Assembly (NCBI GenBank): GCA_016713135.1
Contig: JADJPR010000005.1
Coordinates: forward strand, 29,407 to 93,406
Source: Rhodanobacteraceae bacterium
GTDB taxonomy: Bacteria; Pseudomonadota; Gammaproteobacteria; Xanthomonadales; SZUA-5
DNA length: 64,000 nt
Direction: 5' to 3'
In this document: positions 36,177 to 45,094 of the stretch, one piece after another
How the letters are laid out: each line of letters begins with the position of its first letter
Position numbering within the stretch: position 1 is the stretch's first letter
Program-made: the position numbers and the translations under genes
The notes under the pieces: generated by a model
Databases searched by the model: none
What the model was told of the DNA's origin: nothing
Seen by the model: only the letters and a program-made list of their open reading frames with translations

Positions 36177-36580
36177 GCGCGCCGCCGCTGCAGTTGCGCA
36201 AACTCGGCATCCACCCGGTTGTGGATTTCCTGCGCGCTGGCATTGAGCGGCAGCACATCGCAAACCAGGCGCTGCACCGCTTCGTCCAGTCGCCGCTCGC
36301 GCTCGTCCGCGCTCAGGCGCTGGCGCAGGGGCGCCACGTACAGCCCCAGGCCGGCGCGTGCTTCCAGCCAGCCCTCGGTCGTCAGATCGCCATAGGCCTT
36401 AGCCACGGTGTTGGGATTGATCCCCAGTTGCTGCGCCAGGCCGCGCACGCTGGGTAACTGATCGCCAGGCGCCAGTTCCCCGGTGCTGATCCGCAAGCGC
36501 ACCGCATCTGCGATCTGGCGCGCGATGGGCCGCGCATCCCCGGTCACGATGTCGATCAACAAGGGGGTTGTGCGGGCCAT
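36173..36580 (-). CDS. GntR family regulator, YtrA subfamily
   Basis: Product of 135 aa from ATG 36580. The winged helix occupies most of it (IARQIADAVRLRISTGELAPGDQLPSVRGLAQQLGINPNTVAKAY, about 20-65), followed by a short helical tail typical of the YtrA group, whose members control the ABC operon they head. A repeat-rich operator candidate lies directly upstream of the start. Confidence 0.9.
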   Translation of the reverse strand: MARTTPLLIDIVTGDARPIARQIADAVRLRISTGELAPGDQLPSVRGLAQQLGINPNTVAKAYGDLTTEGWLEARAGLGLYVAPLRQRLSADERERRLDEAVQRLVCDVLPLNASAQEIHNRVDAEFAQLQRRRA

Positions 36581-36593
36581 CGTCAATGTCTCA

Positions 36594-36622
36594 CTGTACT
36601 GTACTGTTTGTACTAGTACAGT
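36594..36622. promoter_or_regulatory. Putative operator of the GntR-ABC operon
   Basis: CTGTACTGTACTGTTTGTAC followed by TAGTACAGTG, with inverted CTGTAC...GTACAG halves and a GTACT/AGTAC palindrome, 14 bases upstream of the regulator start. Position and symmetry fit an autoregulatory GntR site. The remaining bases to 36,778 hold no gene. Confidence 0.6.
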
Positions 36623-36778
36623 GCAGACGGAGCGATGTCGTCAAGTCCTGGGCACGATTTCATGACGTTTGGCAGGGGTGCGTGCGGACGACCACGCACC
36701 AGCTGGCGAGCGCTCAGACGCCCACCCACAGCCTGATCAGGCGAAAGCGCAAACCGGCGCGGCCATGCGCGCCCGCGG

Positions 36779-37303
36779 TCACCGACCGGTCTTCCGCTGG
36801 GGCACCGCACCCTGCCCGCCGGCCCTGAACTCAAGCTCCAGCTTGCCGTACCACGGCACCGCATTCCACTGATCCAGCAGGCGCAGGCACTCGTCGTACA
36901 CGGCCTGCGCATCCACGCCATCGAAGGGAAACGCCGGCTTGCCGCGCGCCGCGGTTGCCAGCGCGGCGGCCTCGACGAAACTGTCGCGATCGAAGGCCCC
37001 CGCCCAGAGCTGCGTCTGCAGCGCCTCGACGATCGACTCCACCTGCACCGCCTCGGTCTCGACCTGCGGGTTCTGCTTGTCGTGCACCACCTTGAGCACG
37101 AACTCCGCATCCGCGCCGGCCGCCACCAGGCCCAGGAAGCCGCTCTTGAACGGCAGCCGGCTCTCGACGACGTAATGGATCAGGTCGTGCGGCAGCGTCC
37201 CCTGGCGCGGCAACGCGCAAGCGGTGCTGCTCCCGTCCGCGCGCACGAGGCGCAGCGCATCCAGCTTGTCGCGTGCGCTTTTCTTCTCGGCGATCAGTTT
37301 CAT
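36779..37303 (-). CDS. Hypothetical protein
   Basis: Product of 174 aa, cytoplasmic. Visible features are LPHDLIHYVVESRLPFKSGFLG (about 38-59) and a helical C-terminal half with DECLRLLDQWNAVPWYGKLEL. The phrase HDLIHYVVE recalls proteins of unknown function found in other proteobacteria. Its start overlaps the stop of the next gene by ATGA, so the two are a coupled pair. Function unknown. Confidence 0.65.
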   Translation of the reverse strand: MKLIAEKKSARDKLDALRLVRADGSSTACALPRQGTLPHDLIHYVVESRLPFKSGFLGLVAAGADAEFVLKVVHDKQNPQVETEAVQVESIVEALQTQLWAGAFDRDSFVEAAALATAARGKPAFPFDGVDAQAVYDECLRLLDQWNAVPWYGKLELEFRAGGQGAVPQRKTGR

Positions 37304-37803
37304 CGCCTTGGCTCACTGTCTTCGCCCGGGCCGCCTGCGGATGCTGCCCCGTCTGCGCCCGCGTCGCCCAGGAACTCCAGAAATTCATCGGCCTGCCAGT
37401 TCGGCACCAGCCGCCACTCGCCCTCGCCCGCGCGTTCGCGGAACACCCAGGCCATTTCCCCCACGCGCGGCGATTCGCTGCCACAGGACACTGCGGCTTC
37501 AAGATCCCGGGTCCAGGCACCGCGTAACTGCTTTTGGGGCTGGATGCGGACCGTCCTCCACCAGGAGCCCGTGCGGGATTCCGCCGTCACCAGACCCCGG
37601 ACCACTTCCGCGGGGACCGGCGCCCCAGGGGGGAAGACCAGCACGATGGGCGAACACGCCGACGCGCCGAGCGCCCAGCCCTGCATCATGAGGGCAGCGA
37701 CGAGCATGGCACAGGCAGACAGGCCGGACCCGCGCCGGGGCTTGCCGCACAGGTCTCGTCCCACCCGTCCGCGGTCGACAGCATTCACGCACTCACTGCG
37801 CAA
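37300..37803 (-). CDS. Hypothetical exported protein
   Basis: Product of up to 167 aa. A hydrophobic stretch (ACAMLVAALMMQGWALGASA) looks like a signal peptide, in which case the real start may be a later codon than MRSEC. After it come two cysteines (SACSP and VSCGSE) and a segment rich in Trp, Arg and Glu. It is coupled to the downstream hypothetical gene and overlaps the SRPBCC gene end by 11 bases. No family recognised. Confidence 0.55.
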   Translation of the reverse strand: MRSECVNAVDRGRVGRDLCGKPRRGSGLSACAMLVAALMMQGWALGASACSPIVLVFPPGAPVPAEVVRGLVTAESRTGSWWRTVRIQPQKQLRGAWTRDLEAAVSCGSESPRVGEMAWVFRERAGEGEWRLVPNWQADEFLEFLGDAGADGAASAGGPGEDSEPRR

Positions 37804-38239
37804 TGTCCGGCTCCACCAGGGTGGCGAACTGTGCCAGCGATTCCTGCCAGCCGAGGTAGCACATTTCCAGCGGAATGACCTCCGGGATGCCCTCCTGCAC
37901 CACCGTCAGTTCCGTGCCGCAAACGACGGACCTGAAGCTCACCGTGACCTGCATGACGCCTGGCAAGTTCGGGTCATCGAAGCGGTCCGTGTAGCGAATG
38001 AGCTGACCCGGGACCAGTTCCAGGTACTCGCCGCCGAAGGAATGCGCATCGCCGGTGGTGAAGTTGCGGAAGGACATCCGGAACCCGCCGCCAACCACGA
38101 CATCCAGTTGGTGCACGGTGCAGGTGAAACCGTAGGGCGGCAGCCACTTCGCCATGGCATCGGCGTCGAGGAAGGCGCGATAAAGCTTCTCTGGCGGGGC
38201 TCGGAAGACGCGGTGCAGGCGGACGGCGCGGTCGGACAT
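37793..38239 (-). CDS. SRPBCC (AHSA1-like) family protein
   Basis: Product of 148 aa from ATG 38239 with AGGAG upstream. The start RLHRVFRAPPEKLYRAFLDADAMAKWLPPYGF and the end YLGWQESLAQFATLVEP are typical of the AHSA1/START-like fold that binds hydrophobic ligands. Usually cytosolic and often found beside regulators or glyoxalase-like genes. Specific ligand unknown. Confidence 0.85.
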   Translation of the reverse strand: MSDRAVRLHRVFRAPPEKLYRAFLDADAMAKWLPPYGFTCTVHQLDVVVGGGFRMSFRNFTTGDAHSFGGEYLELVPGQLIRYTDRFDDPNLPGVMQVTVSFRSVVCGTELTVVQEGIPEVIPLEMCYLGWQESLAQFATLVEPDIAQ

Positions 38240-38393
38240 GCTCGGCTCCTGGGGCCGGGAGAACTGCGATGCACTCTGGCGTGCAGCATAGAACGACGGC
38301 GCCCCGAGCGGCTGGCTGAGACGCCCCAAAAGCGAGCAAGCGACCAGCCAGCGGTGTTCGACCCGGCGCTCAGGCCCCGGTCGGGCATGGACT

Positions 38394-40328
38394 TCAGCCC
38401 GGTGCCTGCAGCGGCAGTTCGACCGTGAACTGAGTGCCCTGCCCTGGCGTGCTGTCCACCCGGATGCGGCCGCCGAGCTTCTCCGTGACCAGGTTGTAGA
38501 CGATGTGCAGGCCAAGCCCGGTGCAACCCTGGCCGCGACGGGTGGTGTAGAAGGGCTCGAAGATGTGCGCCAGGCGCTCGGGCGGGATGCCCGCACCGTC
38601 GTCGTCGAAGCGCAGCAGCAGCCGGTCGGTGCCGTTGATCTCGGCACGCAGCCGCATGTGCCCGCTGCCGCCGTCGCCGAAGCCGTGGATCAGCGCGTTC
38701 TGCACGAAGTTGGTGATCACCTGGCCCAGCGCCCCCGGATAGCTGTCCAGTTCGATCGCCTCGGGACAATCGACCTCTAGTTCGACCGGCAGCCGCTTCC
38801 ACAGCAGGCGCAAGCTGGGCAGCAGTTCCGCGAGCAGGTCGCGCAGTCCGAATCGCCGGCGATCATCCGCCGAGCGGTCGACTGCGACCTGCTTGAAGGT
38901 GCGGATCAGCTCTGCGGAGCGTTGCAGGTTGCGCGCGATCAGCCGCGCGGCCTGGTCGGCATAGTCGAAGAACTCCTGCAACTGGCCGCGCGACAAGCGC
39001 TGCGCGAGGAAGTCCTGGCGCGCGTCGTCCAGGCGTAGTTGCAGCGCGGTGCTGGCGGTGATCGAGATCCCGAGCGGGGTGTTGACCTCATGCGCCACCC
39101 CGGCGACCAGTTGCCCCAGCGCCGCCATCTTCTCGGACTCGACCAGATCATGCTGGGTCTCGCGCAGCCGCTGCAGCGTGGCCTGGAGTTCGGCGTGGCT
39201 GGCGCGCAGCGCATCCTGCGCCTGGCGGCGCTCGAGGGCGCTGCCGATATGCACCGACACGAAGCTCAGCAGCGCCTGGTCGGCCTCGGTGTAGCTGACG
39301 CCGGGGGTGTAGCTCTGCACGACGAGCCCGCCGACCACGCGCTCGGCGGTGCGCAGCGGCACCCCCAGCCAGCACACCGAGGGCGTGCCGATCAGCTCGA
39401 CCTCGCCGGACTCGCGCAGCGGCGGGATGTCGTGGGCGTGCAGCAGCAGCGGCCGGCCCTGGCGCAACAGATACTCGCTGAGGCCACGGCGCAGGCGCCG
39501 CGGCGGGTAGACATCGCCGGTCTCGTCGACCTGGTAGGGGAAGTACAGGCCGTCGCCGCTGGCGTCCACCAGCACGATGAAGAAATTGCGCGCGTTCAGC
39601 AGTTCCCCGACGATGCCATGCACCGCCTTGCAGAATGCGTCCAGCGCGATCGGGCTGGCGGCGAGATCGGCAATGCGGAACAGCGCCTGCTGCAAGCGCA
39701 CCGCGTGTTCGCGCTCGGCCACCTCGGCGCGCAGCGCCTGGGTGCGTTCTTCCACCCGGCGTTCGAGTTTCTGCTGCAGCCAGCGCCGTTCCAGCAAGGC
39801 CTGCAGCAACTGCGCAACGAAGGTCAGCAGATCGCGTTCGTGCGCGCCATAACCGCCTTCGGCCGTGTAGTCCTGAACCACCAGCGCGCCATCGACGCCA
39901 TCGGCGCCGAGCATCGGCACGCCCAGCCAGGCGCGTGGCCGCGGCGCGTCGCCCAGGTGGATACCCAACTCAGCCTCGATCTGCGCACTGTCCCCGTGCA
40001 CCGGGCGCCCGCGCCGGAGCAGCGCCACCGTCGCCGTGTGTGGGGACTGCGCCAGCGGCAGTGCGGAATCCAGCGGCGGCGGACTCGCATCGCACTCGTC
40101 CGCGAAATAGGCAAAGCGGAAGTGCGCGCGATCCTCGTCCACCAGCACCACGTAGAAACTGCGCGCCCGCAGCAGGCCACAGAGCAAGCTGTGGATCTCG
40201 CCCAGAACCGGCGTCAGCTCGTTCCCTCCGCTGGCCAGCTCGGCGATGCGGAACAGGGCCCGATGCAGCCCGTCGAGCGGGCCCGCATCGGGCCCCGCAG
40301 GCAAAGCCGGGGCGCGCATGTCGACCAT
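38394..40328 (-). CDS. Double-GAF sensor histidine kinase
   Basis: Product of 644 aa without membrane helices. Two GAF domains (about 20-180 and 215-370), each with a PRAWLGVPM- or CWLGVPL-type strand, separated by a coiled coil (about 180-210). A HisKA region follows with His413 in VAGVAHEVNTPLG, then an HATPase domain with N box FVQNALIHG and G box DDDGAGIPPE. It is a cytoplasmic sensor; the ligand is not known. No response regulator lies beside it, so the partner is elsewhere. Confidence 0.9.
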   Translation of the reverse strand: MVDMRAPALPAGPDAGPLDGLHRALFRIAELASGGNELTPVLGEIHSLLCGLLRARSFYVVLVDEDRAHFRFAYFADECDASPPPLDSALPLAQSPHTATVALLRRGRPVHGDSAQIEAELGIHLGDAPRPRAWLGVPMLGADGVDGALVVQDYTAEGGYGAHERDLLTFVAQLLQALLERRWLQQKLERRVEERTQALRAEVAEREHAVRLQQALFRIADLAASPIALDAFCKAVHGIVGELLNARNFFIVLVDASGDGLYFPYQVDETGDVYPPRRLRRGLSEYLLRQGRPLLLHAHDIPPLRESGEVELIGTPSVCWLGVPLRTAERVVGGLVVQSYTPGVSYTEADQALLSFVSVHIGSALERRQAQDALRASHAELQATLQRLRETQHDLVESEKMAALGQLVAGVAHEVNTPLGISITASTALQLRLDDARQDFLAQRLSRGQLQEFFDYADQAARLIARNLQRSAELIRTFKQVAVDRSADDRRRFGLRDLLAELLPSLRLLWKRLPVELEVDCPEAIELDSYPGALGQVITNFVQNALIHGFGDGGSGHMRLRAEINGTDRLLLRFDDDGAGIPPERLAHIFEPFYTTRRGQGCTGLGLHIVYNLVTEKLGGRIRVDSTPGQGTQFTVELPLQAPG

Positions 40329-40391
40329 CAGCCAAGCATAACCCCGCGCTCGCCCAGCGGTGTCGGGCGGCCTGGTTCAAGGATCAAGGCA

Positions 40392-40556
40392 CCTGATTCA
40401 TACCAATCCTCATCGCCGGAGCGCCCCAAGAGCAACAGCATTTGGACAAGGCCCAAACCCACGCACAGCAAGCTCGCGGCATCTGTGGGTCCGGACCTTG
40501 TCCGAACGCTTTTCGCATCGCCGGTCCATCGGCGATGAGGATTGGTACGAATCAAG
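40392..40556. mobile_element. 165-bp MITE, copy 1
   Basis: Terminal inverted repeats of about 25 bases (CCTGATTCATACCAATCCTC and its complement with one change). Flanked by near-identical 8-mers (TCAAGGCA and TCAGGGCA). The inside is a second, imperfect hairpin (TTTGGACAAGG...CCTTGTCCGAA). No transposase is encoded. Copies 2 and 3 have exactly the same length. Confidence 0.8.
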
Positions 40557-40614
40557 TCAGGGCATGCGCCATGACCGGTGGGCCAGGGCGCAGCCTGCCT
40601 GGGAAGCGTCGCGG

Positions 40615-43437
40615 CTACTGTTCGAACCCGCTCCGGAACAAAGTGTCTTCCACGGTGTAGCTGCCAACGATGCTCTGGTTGCTGAGTGCGCTGTAGGCGA
40701 GCACGATGGCGGTGTAGACGCCCGCTGCCGGGGCCGGGATGGTGCAGGTTTCGTTGGCGGTGGCGCCGGCCGATTCGCACACGGTTTCGTCTTCGAAAAT
40801 CACACTGAGATCGGCGTCCTCGCCGGCCGGGCCAGTGGTACTGAACACCAGGTTGGTGGCCCCGACCGGCACCGCCAGGCTGTAGACCAGTTCGTCACCC
40901 TCGGCCGCACTCTGGCCGGTCACCGCGACGCCGTTGGTGAGCGGGATGGCCGGGGCGCGGAACCGTATGGTGCGCGAATAGTTGCCAGTCGCAGCGTCAT
41001 CGTCGACCACCGTCAGGGTGATCGTGTAACTGCCGAAGGTGGCGTACACGTGGCTCGGATTGACCGCGTTCGAGGTCGGGGTGCCGTCGCCGAAATCCCA
41101 GGTACGCGAAACCACAGTGCCGTCGTTGTCAATCGAGCCGTCGGTGAAACTGGCCTGATAGCCGCTGTCCGCGACGACCGTGAAGTCCGCCGTGGGCGGC
41201 TGGTTGATCGCAGGACCGGCGAGGGCCACGCGCCAGGCGCCGCGGCTGTACGTGCCGGCCGTGAGCACGTGCGGCGACTGGTCGATCTCCAGATCGGAAA
41301 CGACGATGCCCAGCGGCAGTCCGGTCGAGAAGGCGGTGAAGCTGTCGCCACCATCGGTGCTTTCGTAGACGCCGACATCGGTACCGACAAAGACGCGATT
41401 GCCATTGAGCGGATCGACCGCCACCGCATTTGCGGGAACATTCGGCAGCCCGGCACCAACCGCCGACCAGGCCGTACCGCCGGTGGTCGAGCGATACAGT
41501 TGCGCGGCGCCGAAGCCACCGAAGGTCACATACACGCGCTGCGAGTCCTGCGGATCCATGGCGATGTCACTGACCCGCCCACCCGCGTAATTGCCGGTCA
41601 CGTCGGTGAACAGCGGCGACGGCGCAGCGGCATCGGCAGCGGCCCAGATGCGTCCGCCAGACGTGCCGACGTAGGTGGGCATCATCATGCCGCGCACTTC
41701 CGGCGAGATGACCGTGGCCGGGGAGCCCAAAGCGGGCGAGATCGCGGTCCAGCTGTTGCCGAGGGTGGTGGTGCGGAACAGCGTGCTCGAGGTCACGAAC
41801 AGCCGGTCGCCGGCGACCGCCATCGGCGTCAGGAAGCTGAAGCTTCCCGAGAGGCCCGTCGTCGGGATCCTGTTGAAGCTGCCGAGTGAGCCGAACGCGG
41901 TCGAGCGGTAGATCGCCGGCAGTCCCCCCTGGGGGTAGCTGGTCTGCAAGACGATGCTCGGATTGGTGCCGTCGATCGCATTCATGAAGCCATCGCCGGA
42001 TGCCAGGGTCAGTTCCCACTGCAACAGAGTGCGACGACCCGAAGAGCCGTTGTCCTGAGCGCCACCGAAGACGATGTTGGCATCGGCCGGGTGCACTGCG
42101 ATGTCGTAGAACTGGGTGATGTTGAGATTGGCATTCATGTTCGACCACGTCGTGCTGCCATTGTCGGTGCGCCAGATGCCGCCGTCGCCGCCGACCCAGA
42201 AGCGATTGCCGTCGGTGCTGGAATAGCGCACGACATGGATGTCCTGGTGCACCTTCTGCGAGGTGCCCCAGGTGGTGGTCAGAGGGGTGAAGCTGGCGCC
42301 ACCATTGACCGATCGGGCCGGGCGGATGGTGCCGATCAGCACAGTGTCGGGCTGCGTCGGGTGCACCGCCAGCGCCTGGTTGTAGGTGCACTGTCCTTCG
42401 CAGGCGTTGGTGGACATGGTCGTCCACAAGCCACCACCATCGAGGGTGCGCGCCACCCGGGTGCCCATCAGCACATACATGACCTGCGGGTTGCTCGGCG
42501 AGATGGCCAGGCGCATGCGCGTGCCAGTCACGGCCAGGCCGTTGTTGACCGGCGTCCAGGTGACGCCGCCGTCGGTGGACTTGGAAACGCCGACTCCGAT
42601 CAGGCCGGCGAACACCGTTGAGGTGCCGGGCACGAAGACGATGTCCTCGACATTGTTGCTGAGCACGCGGGTCCAGGTAGCGCCGCGGTCGGCGCTACGG
42701 AACACGCCAGCGCCACTGAGCGTGCCGCTTGCGCTGCAACTGCCCGCGCCGCCGACCAGCAGCACGTTCGGATCGGTCGGATGCAAGGCGACGGCATTGA
42801 CGATGGACAGCGGCATGGCGGTCGCGCCGGCGCCGTTCCTGGCCGTCCAGGTACTGCCACCGTCGCTGCTGTGATAAACGCCCAGACCGAAGTAGCCGGC
42901 GCAGCCGCCGCCATTCTTGTCGCCGGTGCCGACCCACACGTTGCCGGGCGCCGCGCTCTCGATGGCGACCGCGCCTATCGGCAGCGTGCCGACCTGATCG
43001 AACAGCGGAACCCAGGAGCTTCCGGCATTGGTGGTCTTCCACACACCGCCGGCGGCGCTGCCGATGTAGACCGTGTCTTCGTCGGTCGGGTGCGGCGTGA
43101 TCGCATTGATGCGGCCCGCGACCTTGCCCATGGTCCAGCCGACCATGGTCATCGACGACGGCCCAACCTCGCTCCAGCTTTCGCCGCTTGCGGCATGCCG
43201 CGCAGCCGATCGCTGGACTTGCAGGCGCAAGTCGTCTACCGCGAACTGGCGCATCCGGTGGGCGTCGGCAACTTCGCGCAAGCCGCGCGATTCCTCGAAC
43301 CAGCGCTGTCGCTGCTCGATCTGCCAGCTCTCGTCCTCCGGCCGTTCGATGCCCCCGGCACCCCATCCGAGCTGCGCCGCAGACAAAGACAACAAGGCAA
43401 GAACAGCACTGATCCGAGCAGGCTTGCGCACGGGCAT
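40615..43437 (-). CDS. Secreted Asp-box (BNR/sortilin-like) repeat protein with PKD and PPC-like domains and GFE tail
   Basis: Product of 940 aa. Signal peptide (AVLALLSLSAAQLGWGAGG). About residues 70-730 contain Asp-box repeats of the type S-x-D-x-G-x-T-W (SSDGGSTW, SADRGATW, STDGGVTW), the pattern of sialidase- or VPS10-like propellers. A PKD domain follows (ADFTVVADSG; WDFGDGTPTSNAVNPSHVYA), then a region like the pre-peptidase C-terminal domain (VAVTGQSAAEGDELVYSLAV). The protein ends LFRSGFEQ. It is a large extracellular adhesin or glycan-binding candidate; no catalytic residues of sialidases were identified. Confidence 0.85.
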   Translation of the reverse strand: MPVRKPARISAVLALLSLSAAQLGWGAGGIERPEDESWQIEQRQRWFEESRGLREVADAHRMRQFAVDDLRLQVQRSAARHAASGESWSEVGPSSMTMVGWTMGKVAGRINAITPHPTDEDTVYIGSAAGGVWKTTNAGSSWVPLFDQVGTLPIGAVAIESAAPGNVWVGTGDKNGGGCAGYFGLGVYHSSDGGSTWTARNGAGATAMPLSIVNAVALHPTDPNVLLVGGAGSCSASGTLSGAGVFRSADRGATWTRVLSNNVEDIVFVPGTSTVFAGLIGVGVSKSTDGGVTWTPVNNGLAVTGTRMRLAISPSNPQVMYVLMGTRVARTLDGGGLWTTMSTNACEGQCTYNQALAVHPTQPDTVLIGTIRPARSVNGGASFTPLTTTWGTSQKVHQDIHVVRYSSTDGNRFWVGGDGGIWRTDNGSTTWSNMNANLNITQFYDIAVHPADANIVFGGAQDNGSSGRRTLLQWELTLASGDGFMNAIDGTNPSIVLQTSYPQGGLPAIYRSTAFGSLGSFNRIPTTGLSGSFSFLTPMAVAGDRLFVTSSTLFRTTTLGNSWTAISPALGSPATVISPEVRGMMMPTYVGTSGGRIWAAADAAAPSPLFTDVTGNYAGGRVSDIAMDPQDSQRVYVTFGGFGAAQLYRSTTGGTAWSAVGAGLPNVPANAVAVDPLNGNRVFVGTDVGVYESTDGGDSFTAFSTGLPLGIVVSDLEIDQSPHVLTAGTYSRGAWRVALAGPAINQPPTADFTVVADSGYQASFTDGSIDNDGTVVSRTWDFGDGTPTSNAVNPSHVYATFGSYTITLTVVDDDAATGNYSRTIRFRAPAIPLTNGVAVTGQSAAEGDELVYSLAVPVGATNLVFSTTGPAGEDADLSVIFEDETVCESAGATANETCTIPAPAAGVYTAIVLAYSALSNQSIVGSYTVEDTLFRSGFEQ

Positions 43438-43709
43438 GAGGGTCTCCGGGAATGTAGGAAGAAGGCTCCCAGACTCACTGCAGGGCGAGGATGGGGTGGC
43501 AAAATGGCGGCGAGTCTACGATCTTTCACACCTTCGGCGTGACCGCATGCCGCCTGCCCTCGGCCGCAGGTAGCATCGCGCGGCGAGTTCATCGGCCACT
43601 CAAAGCATCGCGCCAGCGCGCGCGAACCGCACATGCCGTAAGTCCTTGAGCCACATCCAGGTGCGCGCAGGACTCCTGCACCTATGCCCTTCGCGACCTC
43701 GCGCTTGGC

Positions 43710-44318
43710 CTACTCATCGGATTCATCGGACTCTTCGGACTCGTCGACTTCCTCGAATTCGTCGACTTCCTCGGATTGGTCGGCTTCCTCGGACGGGTCG
43801 GCTTCGTCGGGCGGTGCGGATTCGTCAGACTGCCCGGAGGGTTCAGCGTCTTCGGCCGGGTCTTCGGATTCCTCCTCTTCGTCCTCCGTCGCCGCATCTT
43901 GCGACGGCTCCTCTTCCGGCACTGGCGGCGCCACCGCCGGGCGTGCGGGGGGCTCCATCGGCTCACCCGACCTACCGGTACGCGGGCGGTCCGCCCGTCT
44001 CTGATTGTTGACCGAAATGATCCGTCCGCCCCATTCCTTTTTGTCCATCGCCTCGATGGCCGTCTGCGCCGCCTCTTCGTCCGCCATCTCCACCAGCGCA
44101 AAGCCTCGCGACTGTCCAGTCGCCGGGTCTTTCACGATTTCCGCCCGCGTCACCCGTCCATATTCAGAGAAGAGCGAGTTCAATTCCTCAGCGGTCGCCG
44201 CAAGGGGAATATTGCCCACGTAAATCGTCGCCGCCGGAACCCCGCACACGGGCATGAGCCCGAGAAGAATCGCGGCAATCCAATTCCGTGCCGCGTCAAT
44301 CCTGGATCGGTTTCGCAT
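43710..44318 (-). CDS. RRM RNA-binding protein with N-terminal signal-like helix and acidic tail
   Basis: Product of 202 aa. About residues 31-105 form an RRM with RNP2 IYVGNI and RNP1 SRGFALVEM. The N-terminus is unusual: MRNRSRIDAARNWIAAILLG then LMPVCGVPAA, which looks like a signal peptide or membrane anchor, whereas bacterial RRM proteins normally start at the RRM. The first ATG has AGGA at a good distance, an internal ATG does not. The C-terminal third is almost only Asp, Glu and Ser/Pro. If exported, it would be an envelope RNA-binding protein, a role I cannot confirm. Confidence 0.75.
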   Translation of the reverse strand: MRNRSRIDAARNWIAAILLGLMPVCGVPAATIYVGNIPLAATAEELNSLFSEYGRVTRAEIVKDPATGQSRGFALVEMADEEAAQTAIEAMDKKEWGGRIISVNNQRRADRPRTGRSGEPMEPPARPAVAPPVPEEEPSQDAATEDEEEESEDPAEDAEPSGQSDESAPPDEADPSEEADQSEEVDEFEEVDESEESDESDE

Positions 44319-44369
44319 GTGCAGATCCTTTACCCACTCAGGGTTCAGTTCACTTTGCAGCGCGTCAGG

Positions 44370-44861
44370 CTATACCTTCCGCACCAAGACTCGTTCGACA
44401 GCACCCGCGGAACCCATCAGCAGATGCATGGGGACCTCGGCAACCAATTCTCGAAACGGCAACGACTCTGCATCCAGCACGTAGGCGATCTCAAAATACC
44501 ACGCCATCGACTTCCTCGCCAAAACCTCATCACGAGTGTGCTCGAACAGGACCATCCCGAGCGGAAGGACCTCCCGATTCTCGAATGGCACCCTCAACGA
44601 CCCGATCGTCTTTGCCGAATATGGCTCCCAAGTCGTGACCAAACTCAGCATCCCACCGGAGAAGTGAACCAGGGAATACGCCTCTCCCGCTACAACGTGA
44701 ACCAGACGAAGGCCCCGAGATTTCAAGAAACTGATCGCCAGCCCGTTTCCGCCAGCATGCAGTTTCCAACTGTCGGAATCCGGATCAGGAGAAAACGCCC
44801 GTTCCGGCCCCTCTGAGGCAAGCAGCAACAACCTGCGTTCGAGTGAAGCGACCGAATTCAA
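44370..44861 (-). CDS. Hypothetical protein
   Basis: Product of 163 aa, soluble, no recognised family. Features: VASLERRLLLLASEG at the N-terminus, FLKSRGLRLVHVVAGEAYSL and a C-terminal stretch VPMHLLMGSAGAVERVLVRK. Codon use is somewhat less GC-rich than its neighbours. It sits between the RRM gene and MITE copy 2. Function unknown. Confidence 0.5.
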   Translation of the reverse strand: MNSVASLERRLLLLASEGPERAFSPDPDSDSWKLHAGGNGLAISFLKSRGLRLVHVVAGEAYSLVHFSGGMLSLVTTWEPYSAKTIGSLRVPFENREVLPLGMVLFEHTRDEVLARKSMAWYFEIAYVLDAESLPFRELVAEVPMHLLMGSAGAVERVLVRKV

Positions 44862-44897
44862 CGCGGTTTCTCCGATGAGCTACACGATTTCCGCCCT

Positions 44898-45062
44898 CCT
44901 GATTCGTACCAATCCTCATCGCGGTAGCGCCCCTAGAGCAACAGCGTTTGGACAAGGTCCAAACCCACGCACAGCAAGCTCGCGGCATCTGTGGGTCCGG
45001 ACCTTGTCCGAACGCCTTTCGCATCGCCGGTCCATCGGCGATGAGGATTGGTACGAATCAGG
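44898..45062. mobile_element. 165-bp MITE, copy 2
   Basis: Perfect 13-bp ends CCTGATTCGTACC / GGTACGAATCAGG within longer inverted repeats. The flanks TCCGCCCT (44890-44897) and TCCGCCCT (45063-45070) are identical, a perfect 8-bp target duplication. The inside matches copy 1 closely. Non-coding apart from frames created by the repeat. Confidence 0.9.
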
Positions 45063-45094
45063 TCCGCCCTTGCATGGCAGTTGCTTTCCATTGA

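Noticed and set aside
40442..40660. Short frame across MITE copy 1
   Set aside because: Codes only for repeat-derived residues (QTHAQQARGICGSGP) seen again in the other copies.
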